NCBI GenBank assembly: GCA_965201115.1 | Contig: OZ241745.1 | Span: forward strand, 372,001-436,000 | Length of the DNA stretch: 64,000 nucleotides | DNA from: JANQOH01 sp965201115 | Lineage (GTDB): Bacteria; Pseudomonadota; Alphaproteobacteria; UBA7887 | Direction: 5' to 3' | Shown: positions 54,288 to 63,658 of the stretch, piece after piece | Numbering within the stretch: position 1 is the first letter of the stretch | How the letters are laid out: each line of letters opens with the position of its first letter | Translations under genes and position numbers: made by a program | The notes under the pieces: generated by a model | Database searches by the model: none | What the model was told of the DNA's origin: nothing | What the model saw: only the letters and a program-made list of their open reading frames with translations

Positions 54288-56142
54288 GTAAGCGTCCGGT
54301 TATGGGGCTATTGGGTTTTTACGGTGGTGTTTTGTGTTTCCAGTTCCACGGCATGAGTTCGTGGATTCGGTTTGTTTTGTAGTCCTGGATACGGTTGAGT
54401 GTGTCTGCGATCCATGCGCGCGGGTCGATGCCGTTTAGTTTTGCGGTTTCGATGAGCGTGTATGCGGTTGCGGCGGTTGCGCCGCCGGCTTCGGAGCCGA
54501 CGAAGAACCGGTTCTTGCGTCCGAGGGCGACGCCGCGGATGGCGCGTTCGGCAGTATTGTTGTCGAGTTCGAGCGTTCCGTTGTCGAGCCACGGGCGCAG
54601 GCGGGCCAGTCGGGCGCGGGCGTAGCGGTGACGCCGGCCAGCGGCGTCCCGGCGGGTATGTTCGGGGTCCGTTGGGCGAGCCATGTTTCGAGGTCGTTGA
54701 GGAGGGGCCTGGCCTTGGCCTGGCGGATACGGACGCGCTCTTCGGGCGTGTGCCCGCGGGCTTCGGCCTCGACGGCGTACAAGGCGGCGATGCGTTCGAT
54801 GGCTTCCCTGGCGACCGGCGCGCCCCGATTGCGCGCAAAGTCGACGAACTTGCGCCGGACATGAGCCATGCAGAGGGCTTCGCGGATGCGGCCCGTGCGG
54901 TAGAGTTCCGCGAACCCGGCATAGCCGTCGGCGTGCATCCAGCCCTTGAAGCCGGCGAGGCAGCGGCGCGGGTTCTCGCCCTTGCGGTTGGCGCTGAAGC
55001 GGTAGTGGGCAGCCGGCGGCGCGGTTCCGCGCCACGGTCGTTCGTCGCGGGCATAGACCCATAGCCGTGCAGTGCGGGTCTTGCCCTTGGCGCCTTCGCC
55101 GCGCGGGGTTTGCAGGCGCACCGTGGTATCGTCGGCGAAGATGGCGCCGCCGGCGCGCACATGGTTGCCGATCCCGTTGGCGACCGGCTCCAGCAAGGCG
55201 GCGCTCTTGCCGACCCATTCGGCCAGTGTCGAGCGGTCGAGGTCGATGCCGTCGCGGGCAAACATTTGCGCTTGGCGGTAGAGCGGCAGATGGTCTGCAT
55301 ATTCGCTCACCGGCACATGGGCAAGCAGGCCGGGTCCGGGGCGTCCGCGCTCGATGGGGCGCGGCAGCAGCAGCGCTTGGCAAAAGCGTGCGCAGGCGCG
55401 GCAGATCGTGCGCGGTCTCACGATGCGGTTGACCACAAAACGACCGGGTATGTACTCCAGTTCCTCGGTGATATCTGTGCCGACGGTCTTGAGCGCGCCG
55501 CCGCAGGCCCCGCAGGCGCTGCCGGGTTCCAGCACCGTCTCGCGGCGCGGCAGACGGTCCGGCAAGGGGCGGCGCTTGCGCCGCGGCGCGCGTGCGGCGG
55601 CGGGTTCGGGTTGCGGGGGCGGGCTTGCGGCGCGGGCTATCTCCTCGTTCTCCAGCACCGGTTGCAACTGCGCCAAGGCTTCCGAGCGCGCCCCGAAACG
55701 ATGCCGGCGCATCCCCGCCAACTCATGACGCAACTTCTCAATCAGGATATCGCGCGCCTTCAACGCCTCAGCGCGGGCCTGCAACTCGGCCGCCAGGGAC
55801 GCCACCATGTCCTTCAGGCGCGCGGGATCGTCGGGGAGAGGCGCGGCGCGGTCAAGCATGAACGAACAATGCCGACCCCAACACCACAAGGCAAGCGCAA
55901 AAGAGAAAATATCGAAAAAACAATTCCTCCCTGTGCCTCCCTCCCAAACGCCATCCCGCGACCGCAAGCCGCCGCGTTCGAACCGGCCACCGTCAACCGA
56001 CGTCGCCAAGCCGCATCGATAACCGCGCTGGCATCGAAACAATATCCCCATACAAAGCCGACCGCCAAATAAAACAACCCCCGGAATACTAAAACACATA
56101 AAAATACTCAACAATCGCCAAGCGGGATAACCGGACGCTTAC
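54288..56142 (-). mobile_element. IS66 element B (inside IS66-A)
   Basis: A 1855-bp IS66 copy with perfect 16-base ends GTAAGCGTCCGGTTAT and ATAACCGGACGCTTAC. The target duplication CGGTTGAG is at 54280-54287 and 56143-56150. It is 22 bases shorter than C and D: 21 from a missing seven-codon segment near the N-terminus of the transposase and one from a frameshift. It carries tnpC only. Confidence 0.95.
54319..55859 (-). pseudogene. tnpC: IS66-B transposase, frameshifted
   Basis: The frame from 55859 (MLDRAAPLPDDPARLKDM) runs through the zinc-binding part and the first catalytic Asp region (FADDTTVRLQTP, then HADGYAGF). After PAGTPLAGV (about 54630) it leaves the transposase frame; the C-terminal part RYARARLARLRPWLDNGTLE and TAERAIRGVALGRKN continues in another frame to 54319. 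A one-base deletion relative to C and D explains it. Probably inactive. Confidence 0.9.
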
Positions 56143-57355
56143 CGGTTGAGTGTGTCTGCGATCCATGCGCGCGGGTCGATGCCGTTGAGTTTTGCGGTTT
56201 CGATGAGCGTGTATGCGGTTGCGGCGGTTGCGCCGCCGGCTTCGGAGCCGACGAAGAGCCAGTTTTTGCGTCCGAGGGCGATGCCGCGGATGGCGCGTTC
56301 GGCAGTATTGTTGTCGAGTTCGAGCGTTCCGTTGTCGAGCCACGGGCGCAGGCGGGCCAATCGCGCGCGGGCGTAGCGGATGGCGCCGGCCAGCGGCGTC
56401 CTGGCGGGTGTGTTCGGGCTCTGTCGGGCGAGCCATGTTTCGAGGTCGTCGAAGAGGGGCCTAGCCCGCATTTCTCATACGGGTGGTTGTCGTGCGGTTT
56501 GTGCGTCGTTGGTTATCGTGCGTGCGTGTTTTCGTGGTCGGGGGGCTTGGCGAGCATTTTCGGGGCGCGTTGGGGCGGTCCGCCGTTTGGCGGTGGGCTG
56601 CGTTCCGGGCTGTTCCTGCGTTGTTGAGGGGAAGGGCGAGAGGGGCCGCGTTACGCCGCGGCAGCGGATAATCGTTGGCAGGCGATACGGAACTCGCGCT
56701 GGAAGGGATGCGCGGCGTTCATGGCGATCTTGACGCGGCGCACGGTGACGCGGACCCAAGCGCCGATCTTGAGCAGTTTCAGGCGCAGGCTCCCGCATGT
56801 GGCGACCGCCAGTTCGGTGTAGTCGAGGCCGATGCGGCGCAGTGCGCATAGCAACACATAAGCCATGGACGCGAACCACAGGCGCAGCTGGTTGGCCCGC
56901 ATGGCCCGCGTCGACGTGCGGTCGGCGAACAAGTCGAGTTGGCACTCCTTGATCCGGTTCTCCATCTCGCCGCGTTGGCAGTAAAGCCGCTCGTAGAGAT
57001 GCCGGGCGCGGACCCGATGGGTTGCAATCGAGGTGACGACGAAACGCGGGTTGGCCTTGCCGTGGGTCCACTCGGCCTTGGCGACGACGCGGCGCGCGCA
57101 GCTCCAGCTGTCGCGCGTCCTCCACATGAAGTCCTTGAAGCGGCGTTGCGGCTTGCCCGAACCCGCGCTGTGCGCTTGCGCCGCCGCCAGTTCGGTCTCG
57201 ACTTCCGCCACCGGACGGGGGTTCCGCGCCAAGCCCAACAGGTAATCGACGCCGTTGGCCTCGCACCACGCCATCGGCGCCTCGCGGGCGAACCCCGAAT
57301 CGGCGCGCACCATTATCCGCACGCGGGGCCAATGCCGCCGCAACCGCGACACAAT

Positions 57356-59232
57356 GTAAGCGTCCGGTTATCCCGCTTGGTCATTGTCGGTTATGTTTAT
57401 GGGTTTCGGTATTTCGGGGGTCGTTTTGTTTGGCTGTCGGCTTCGTATGGGGGTCTTGTTTCGATGCCTGCACGGTTGTCGCTGCTGCATGAGTGCGTCG
57501 ATTGGCGGTGGCCGGTTCGAACGCGGCGGCTTGCGGTGGCAGGATAGCGTTTGGGAGGGAGGCACAGGGAGGAAATATTTTTTCGATATTTCCTATTTTG
57601 CGCTTGCCTTGTGGGGTTGGGGTCGGTATTGTTCGTTCATGCTTGACCGCGCCGCGCCTCTCCCCGACGATCCCGCCCGCCTGAAGGACATGGTGGCGTC
57701 CCTGGCGGCCGAGTTGCAGGCTCGCGAGGAAGCGCTGCGGTCGCGCGCGGAGGCGTTGAAGGCGCGCGATATCCTGATTGAGAAGTTGCGTCACGAGTTG
57801 GCGGGGATGCGCCGGCATCGTTTCGGGGCGCGCTCGGAAGCCTTGGCGCAGTTGCAACTGGCGCTGGAGAACGAAGAGATCGTCCGCGCCGCAAGCCCGC
57901 CCCCGCAACCCGAACCCGCCGCCGCCCGCGCGCCGCGGCGCAAGCGCCGCCCGTTGCCGGACCGTCTGCCGCGCCGCGAGACGGTGCTGGAACCCGCAAG
58001 CCCCTGCGGGGCCTGCGGCGGCGCGCTCAAGACCGTCGGCGCGGATGTCACCGAGGAACTGGAGTACATACCCGGTCGTTTCGTAGTCAACCGCATCGTG
58101 AGACCGCGCACGGTCTGCCGCGCCTGCGCACGCTTTTGCCAGGCGCCGCTGCCGCCGCGCCCCATCGAGCGCGGACGCCCCGGACCCGGCCTGCTTGCCC
58201 ATGTTCTGGTGAGCAAATATGCCGACCATCTCCCGCTCTACCGCCAAGCGCAAATGTTCGCCCGCGACGGCATCGACCTCGACCGCTCGACACTGGCCGA
58301 ATGGGTCGGCAAGAGCGCCGCCTTGCTGGAGCCGGTCGCCAACGGGATCGGCAACCATGTGCGCGCTGGCGGCGCCATCTTCGCCGACGATACCACGGTG
58401 CGCCTGCAAACCCCGCGCGGCGAAGGCGCCAGGGGCAAGACCCGCACTGCACGGCTATGGGTCTATGCCCGCGACGAACGACCGTGGCGCGGAACCGCGC
58501 CGCCGGCCGCCTGCTACCGCTTCAGCGCCAACCGCAAGGGCGAGAATCCGCGCCGACACCTCGCCGGCTTCAAGGGCTGGATGCACGCCGACGGCTATGC
58601 CGGGTTCGCGGAACTCTACCGCACAGGCCGCATCCGCGAAGCCCCCTGCATGGCCCATGTCCGGCGCAAGTTCGTCGACCTCGCGCACAATCGGGGCGCG
58701 CCGGTCGCCAGGGAAGCCGTCGAGCGCATCGCCGCCTTGTACGCCGTCGAGGCCGAAGCTCGCGGGCAAACGCCCGAAGAGCGCGTCCGTATCCGCCAGG
58801 CCAGGGCCAGGCCCCTCTTCGACGACCTCGAAACATGGCTCGCCCGACAGAGCCCGAACATACCCGCCAGGACGCCGCTGGCCGGCGCCATCCGCTATGC
58901 ACGCGCGCGACTGGCCCGCCTGCGCCCATGGCTCGACAACGGAACGCTCGAACTCGACAACAATACTGCCGAACGCGCCATCCGCGGCGTCGCCCTCGGA
59001 CGCAAAAACTGGCTCTTCGTCGGCTCCGAAGCCGGCGGCGCAACCGCCGCAACCGCATACACGCTCATCGAAACCGCAAAACTAAACGGCGTCGACCCAC
59101 GAGCATGGATCGCAGACACACTCAATCGTATCCAGGACTACAAAACAAACCGAATCCACGAACTCATGCCGTGGAACTGGAAACACAAAACACCACCGTA
59201 AAAACCCAATAGCCCCATAACCGGACGCTTAC
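57356..59232 (+). mobile_element. IS66 element C (inside IS1380)
   Basis: A complete 1877-bp IS66 with 16-base ends GTAAGCGTCCGGTTAT and ATAACCGGACGCTTAC. The target duplication GACACAAT is at 57348-57355 and 59233-59240. The encoded protein and the sampled flanking bases are identical to element D in the opposite orientation. It carries tnpC only. Confidence 0.96.
57639..59201 (+). CDS. tnpC: IS66 transposase TnpC (element C)
   Basis: A 520-residue IS66 transposase that appears intact. Order of features: N-terminal helical part (MLDRAAPLPDDPARLKDMVA with a coiled coil to about residue 80), an Arg/Pro linker (PRRKRRPLPDRLPRRE), a zinc-ribbon-like domain (CGACGG at 123-128; CRAC at 160-163), the catalytic core with IFADDTTVRL (Asp250/251), HADGYAGF and DNNTAERAIR, and the C-terminal DUF IS66_C segment (WIADTLNRIQDYKTNRIHEL). 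The start is chosen by the conserved MLDRAAP in all copies. It moves the element by DDE chemistry. Confidence 0.95.
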   Translation: MLDRAAPLPDDPARLKDMVASLAAELQAREEALRSRAEALKARDILIEKLRHELAGMRRHRFGARSEALAQLQLALENEEIVRAASPPPQPEPAAARAPRRKRRPLPDRLPRRETVLEPASPCGACGGALKTVGADVTEELEYIPGRFVVNRIVRPRTVCRACARFCQAPLPPRPIERGRPGPGLLAHVLVSKYADHLPLYRQAQMFARDGIDLDRSTLAEWVGKSAALLEPVANGIGNHVRAGGAIFADDTTVRLQTPRGEGARGKTRTARLWVYARDERPWRGTAPPAACYRFSANRKGENPRRHLAGFKGWMHADGYAGFAELYRTGRIREAPCMAHVRRKFVDLAHNRGAPVAREAVERIAALYAVEAEARGQTPEERVRIRQARARPLFDDLETWLARQSPNIPARTPLAGAIRYARARLARLRPWLDNGTLELDNNTAERAIRGVALGRKNWLFVGSEAGGATAATAYTLIETAKLNGVDPRAWIADTLNRIQDYKTNRIHELMPWNWKHKTPP

Positions 59233-60879
59233 GACACAATCCGCTCAACAGTCTCCACGGCCCCGGCCGCCCCATCCTCATTCGCCGGGCGCAACCGCGC
59301 CGCCAAAAGATGACGACCGCAAGTCGCATAAAGCGGAAGATAGCAATAGCCGCCGTAGTAGCCGTGGAAAAAACGACCCTCCTGGCGACCGTGAAGCCGA
59401 TCGTCCGTGGCGTCGAGATCGATAACCAAGCGAGCCGGGGGCCGCTTGTGCGCCTCCACAAACAGTGTCAGGAACAAATCCTCAATCGCCGAGCCGTCAT
59501 GCGCGATCCGGCAATACCGCGACGGCCCCGCGCCCCCCAACTCAAGGCGGTTCAGCGTCGATTTGCCCGCAAGCGGCGCACAGTCCGAACGACGCGACGC
59601 CAACTTCCCCGCCAACACGGCCATGACCGGATCGTGACGCAACGCATCGTGGTCGTTCAGGTCCTCATATCCCAATGCGATCCCGAACACGCGCTGCATG
59701 ACCAGCGTCCGAACATCGTGCTCGACAAGATGACGCGCACGCCCATCGGTGAAACAGGCCGCAAACCGATCGACCAGACCCACCGCCGCATCCGCCCGGC
59801 CAAGCAACAATGCCCCCGCGTCCGACGTCACCGTCCCGCCGTCGAACGCCGCCACAACCGCGCGACCGTCGACCGGTTGAAAACCGCCCAGCGCCGTGCT
59901 ACACTCCGTCTGCATCGGGGAACACCTCCGTGCCGCGATATGTGCATACTCAACAACACTATATCGCACACAGAGCCCCGATGCCCCAAACCCGTATGAG
60001 AAATGCGGGATAGCCTTGGCCTGGCGGATACGGACGCGCTCTTCGGGCGTGTGCCCGCGGGCTTCGGCCTCGACGGCGTACAAGGCGGCGATGCGCTCGA
60101 TGGCTTCCCTGGCGACCGGCGCGCCCCGATTGCGCGCGAGGTCGACGAACTTGCGCCGGACATGGGCCATGCAGGGGGCTTCGCGGATGCGGCCCGTGCG
60201 GTAGAGCTCAGCGAACCCGGCATAGCCGTCGGCGTGCATCCAGCCCTTGAAGCCGGCGAGGCATCGGCGCGGATGCTCGCCCTTGCGGTTGGCGCTGAAG
60301 CGGTAGCAGGCGGCCGGCGGCGCGGTTCCGCGCCACGGTCGTTCGTCGCGGGCATAGACCCATAGCCGTGCAGTGCGGGTCTTGCCCCTGGCGCCTGCGC
60401 CGCGCGGGGTTTGCAGGCGCACAGTGGTATCGTCGGCGAAGATGGCGCCGCCGGCGCGCACATGGTTGCCGATCCCGTTGGCGACCGGCTCCGGCAAGGC
60501 GGCGCTCTTGCCGACCCATTCGGCCAGTGTCGAGCGGTCGAGGTCGATGCCGTCGCGGGCGAACATTTGCGCTTGGCGGTAGAGCGGCAGATGGTCTGCA
60601 TATTTGCTCACCGGCACATGGGCAAGCAGGCCGGGGCCGGGGCGTCCGCGCCCGATGGGGCGCGGCGGCAGCAGCGCCTGGCAAAAGCGTGCGCAGGCGC
60701 GGCAGATCGTGCGCGGTCTCACGATGCGGTTGACCACGAAACGACCGGGTATGTACTCCAGTTCCTCGGTGATATCCGTGCCGACGGTCTTGAGCGCGCC
60801 ACCGCAGGCCCCGCAGGCGCTGCCGGGTTCCAGCACCGTCTCGCGGCGCGGCAGCCGGTCCGGCAAGGGGCGGCGCTTG

Positions 60880-62756
60880 GTAAGCGTCCGGTTATGGGGC
60901 TATTGGGTTTTTACGGTGGTGTTTTGTGTTTCCAGTTCCACGGCATGAGTTCGTGGATTCGGTTTGTTTTGTAGTCCTGGATACGATTGAGTGTGTCTGC
61001 GATCCATGCTCGTGGGTCGACGCCGTTTAGTTTTGCGGTTTCGATGAGCGTGTATGCGGTTGCGGCGGTTGCGCCGCCGGCTTCGGAGCCGACGAAGAGC
61101 CAGTTTTTGCGTCCGAGGGCGACGCCGCGGATGGCGCGTTCGGCAGTATTGTTGTCGAGTTCGAGCGTTCCGTTGTCGAGCCATGGGCGCAGGCGGGCCA
61201 GTCGCGCGCGTGCATAGCGGATGGCGCCGGCCAGCGGCGTCCTGGCGGGTATGTTCGGGCTCTGTCGGGCGAGCCATGTTTCGAGGTCGTCGAAGAGGGG
61301 CCTGGCCCTGGCCTGGCGGATACGGACGCGCTCTTCGGGCGTTTGCCCGCGAGCTTCGGCCTCGACGGCGTACAAGGCGGCGATGCGCTCGACGGCTTCC
61401 CTGGCGACCGGCGCGCCCCGATTGTGCGCGAGGTCGACGAACTTGCGCCGGACATGGGCCATGCAGGGGGCTTCGCGGATGCGGCCTGTGCGGTAGAGTT
61501 CCGCGAACCCGGCATAGCCGTCGGCGTGCATCCAGCCCTTGAAGCCGGCGAGGTGTCGGCGCGGATTCTCGCCCTTGCGGTTGGCGCTGAAGCGGTAGCA
61601 GGCGGCCGGCGGCGCGGTTCCGCGCCACGGTCGTTCGTCGCGGGCATAGACCCATAGCCGTGCAGTGCGGGTCTTGCCCCTGGCGCCTTCGCCGCGCGGG
61701 GTTTGCAGGCGCACCGTGGTATCGTCGGCGAAGATGGCGCCGCCAGCGCGCACATGGTTGCCGATCCCGTTGGCGACCGGCTCCAGCAAGGCGGCGCTCT
61801 TGCCGACCCATTCGGCCAGTGTCGAGCGGTCGAGGTCGATGCCGTCGCGGGCGAACATTTGCGCTTGGCGGTAGAGCGGGAGATGGTCGGCATATTTGCT
61901 CACCAGAACATGGGCAAGCAGGCCGGGTCCGGGGCGTCCGCGCTCGATGGGGCGCGGCGGCAGCGGCGCCTGGCAAAAGCGTGCGCAGGCGCGGCAGACC
62001 GTGCGCGGTCTCACGATGCGGTTGACTACGAAACGACCGGGTATGTACTCCAGTTCCTCGGTGACATCCGCGCCGACGGTCTTGAGCGCGCCGCCGCAGG
62101 CCCCGCAGGGGCTTGCGGGTTCCAGCACCGTCTCGCGGCGCGGCAGACGGTCCGGCAACGGGCGGCGCTTGCGCCGCGGCGCGCGGGCGGCGGCGGGTTC
62201 GGGTTGCGGGGGCGGGCTTGCGGCGCGGACGATCTCTTCGTTCTCCAGCGCCAGTTGCAACTGCGCCAAGGCTTCCGAGCGCGCCCCGAAACGATGCCGG
62301 CGCATCCCCGCCAACTCGTGACGCAACTTCTCAATCAGGATATCGCGCGCCTTCAACGCCTCCGCGCGCGACCGCAGCGCTTCCTCGCGAGCCTGCAACT
62401 CGGCCGCCAGGGACGCCACCATGTCCTTCAGGCGGGCGGGATCGTCGGGGAGAGGCGCGGCGCGGTCAAGCATGAACGAACAATACCGACCCCAACCCCA
62501 CAAGGCAAGCGCAAAATAGGAAATATCGAAAAAATATTTCCTCCCTGTGCCTCCCTCCCAAACGCTATCCTGCCACCGCAAGCCGCCGCGTTCGAACCGG
62601 CCACCGCCAATCGACGCACTCATGCAGCAGCGACAACCGTGCAGGCATCGAAACAAGACCCCCATACGAAGCCGACAGCCAAACAAAACGACCCCCGAAA
62701 TACCGAAACCCATAAACATAACCGACAATGACCAAGCGGGATAACCGGACGCTTAC
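60880..62756 (-). mobile_element. IS66 element D (inside IS66-A)
   Basis: A complete 1877-bp IS66, reverse orientation to C and encoding an identical protein. The target duplication GGCGCTTG is at 60872-60879 and 62757-62764. It splits the IS66-A transposase gene near its N-terminal zinc-binding region. Confidence 0.96.
60911..62473 (-). CDS. tnpC: IS66 transposase TnpC (element D)
   Basis: A 520-residue transposase, identical residue for residue to the one in element C as far as read, with the same start (MLDRAAPLPDDP at 62473) and the same catalytic segments. It appears intact. Its neighbours are broken pieces of the older copy A, so C and D are the likely active sources in this region. 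Confidence 0.95.
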   Translation of the reverse strand: MLDRAAPLPDDPARLKDMVASLAAELQAREEALRSRAEALKARDILIEKLRHELAGMRRHRFGARSEALAQLQLALENEEIVRAASPPPQPEPAAARAPRRKRRPLPDRLPRRETVLEPASPCGACGGALKTVGADVTEELEYIPGRFVVNRIVRPRTVCRACARFCQAPLPPRPIERGRPGPGLLAHVLVSKYADHLPLYRQAQMFARDGIDLDRSTLAEWVGKSAALLEPVANGIGNHVRAGGAIFADDTTVRLQTPRGEGARGKTRTARLWVYARDERPWRGTAPPAACYRFSANRKGENPRRHLAGFKGWMHADGYAGFAELYRTGRIREAPCMAHVRRKFVDLAHNRGAPVAREAVERIAALYAVEAEARGQTPEERVRIRQARARPLFDDLETWLARQSPNIPARTPLAGAIRYARARLARLRPWLDNGTLELDNNTAERAIRGVALGRKNWLFVGSEAGGATAATAYTLIETAKLNGVDPRAWIADTLNRIQDYKTNRIHELMPWNWKHKTPP

Positions 62757-63349
62757 GGCGCTTGCGCCGTGGCGCGCGTGCGGCGGCGGGTTCGGGTTGC
62801 GGGGGCGGGCTTGCGGCGCGGGCTATCTCCTCGTTCTCCAGCGCCAGTTGCAACTGCGCCAGGGCTTCCGAGCGCGCCCCGAAACGATGCCGGCGCATCC
62901 CCGCCAACTCATGACGCAACTTCTCAATCAGGATATCGCGCGCCTTCAACGCCTCCGCGCGCGACCGCAGCGCTTCCTCGCGAGCCTGCAACTCGGCCGC
63001 CAGCAACGCCACCATGTCCTTCAGGCGCGCGGGATCGTCGGGGAGAGGCGCAGCGCGGTCAAACATGAACGAACAATGCCGCCCCCAACACCACAAGGCA
63101 AGCGCAAAAGAGGAAATATCGAAAAAATAATTCCTCCCTGTGCCTCCCTCTCAAACGCCATCCCGCGACCGCAAGCCGCTGCGTTCGAACCGGCGAACGC
63201 CAACCGACGTCGTCATGCAGCATCGATAACCGCGCTGACATCGAAACAATATCCCCATACAAAGCCGACCGCCAAATAAAACAACCCCCGGAATACTGAA
63301 ACACACAAAAATACTCAACAATCGCCAAGCGGGATAACCGGACGCTTAC

Positions 63350-63658
63350 GTGCTGTCCACCCGCGTGGTCGCAACGTCTCCTCCGAAACGTACTCCGAAT
63401 GGATCGGCTCGTACCCGTGGAAGCCGTATACCGGGTTGAGTAGCTCTTGCATGATGCTCGCTTCGTCAATGCCGTAGTCGACGTAGACGAATGTATGTGC
63501 CGCGTGCGATAGCGAGCACAACCTGACCGGTTGACCGTCGAACCCGGATCCAGGGTAATACACAGTCGGCGACGCGAAAAACAGCTGCCGATTGAAAGCA
63601 GGCGCATTGGTGCCGCGCAGCCACTCCGGCACTCGCCGCTCATACTGGTACTTCTTCA
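63350..63658 (-). pseudogene. Truncated paralogue of the YPGSG unknown protein
   Basis: About 100 codons related to the protein at 53052-53798: KKYQYERRVPEWLRGTNAPA, then FNRQLFFASPTVYYPGSGFD, GQPVRLCSLSHAAHTFVYVD and SEYVSEETLRPRGWTA. The N-terminal end is cut by IS66-E at 63659 and the C-terminal half (more than 130 residues) is missing at the IS66-A junction at 63349. Identity to the intact gene is clear but far from complete, so it was a real second copy, not a recent duplicate. Confidence 0.8.

Larger units (their letters stand above)
56651..59915 (-). pseudogene. IS1380 transposase, interrupted by IS66-C
   Basis: The N-terminal part starts at 59915 with GGAGGT upstream (MQTECSTALGGFQPVDGRAV) and runs to 59233; the rest runs from 57347 to 56651. 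Joined, with one copy of the target duplication, the reading frame is 1380 bases and open, encoding 459 residues, so the gene was intact before IS66-C arrived. Catalytic-core segments include LVIDLDATDDRLHGRQEG, then IMVRADSGFAREAPMAWC and ERLYCQRGEMENRIKECQ. Confidence 0.92.
56465..60010 (-). mobile_element. IS1380 element (inside IS66-A), interrupted by IS66-C
   Basis: Terminal inverted repeats CCCGCATTTCTCATACGGG and CCCGTATGAGAAATGCGGG are perfect over 19 bases (56465-56483 and 59991-60009). TAGC flanks it at 56462-56465 and 60011-60014, consistent with a short target duplication. Without IS66-C it is about 1.66 kb and holds one transposase gene. It interrupts the IS66-A transposase. Confidence 0.9.
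54206..63066 (-). pseudogene. tnpC: IS66-A transposase, interrupted three times
   Basis: Starts at 63066 (MFDRAAPLPDDPARLKDMVA), continues at 60879 downwards (DRLPRRETVLEPGSACGACG, then HADGYAGFAEL), at 56464 (TAERAIRGIALGRKNWLFVG) and ends in the fragment at 54206. The pieces read in the right order and orientation. B, the IS1380 element and D separate them. The transposase cannot be made. Confidence 0.88.
54175..63349 (-). mobile_element. IS66 element A, split in four pieces by three insertions
   Basis: The oldest element of the nest. Pieces are 54175-54287, 56143-56464, 60011-60879 and 62757-63349; without the duplicated target bases they add up to about 1878 bases, matching the intact 1877-bp copies C and D. 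The ends are GTAAGCGTCCTGTTAT (one mismatch) and ATAACCGGACGCTTAC. The flanks, GGGAAGGG before and GTGCTGTC after, do not match, so the expected 8-bp target duplication is absent. Only a single large transposase gene is present, with no tnpA or tnpB. Confidence 0.9.

Noticed and set aside
55110..56072. Long open frames antisense to IS66 transposases
   Set aside because: They recur in every IS66 copy as shadows of tnpC and show no independent features.
54175..63349. Repeated blocks that could suggest a CRISPR array
   Set aside because: The repeats are kilobase IS66 copies with target duplications; there are no short regularly spaced repeats.
63059..63643. 194-codon open frame across the paralogue fragment and IS66 leader
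   Set aside because: It crosses the IS66-A boundary and the relevant coding sense is in another frame.
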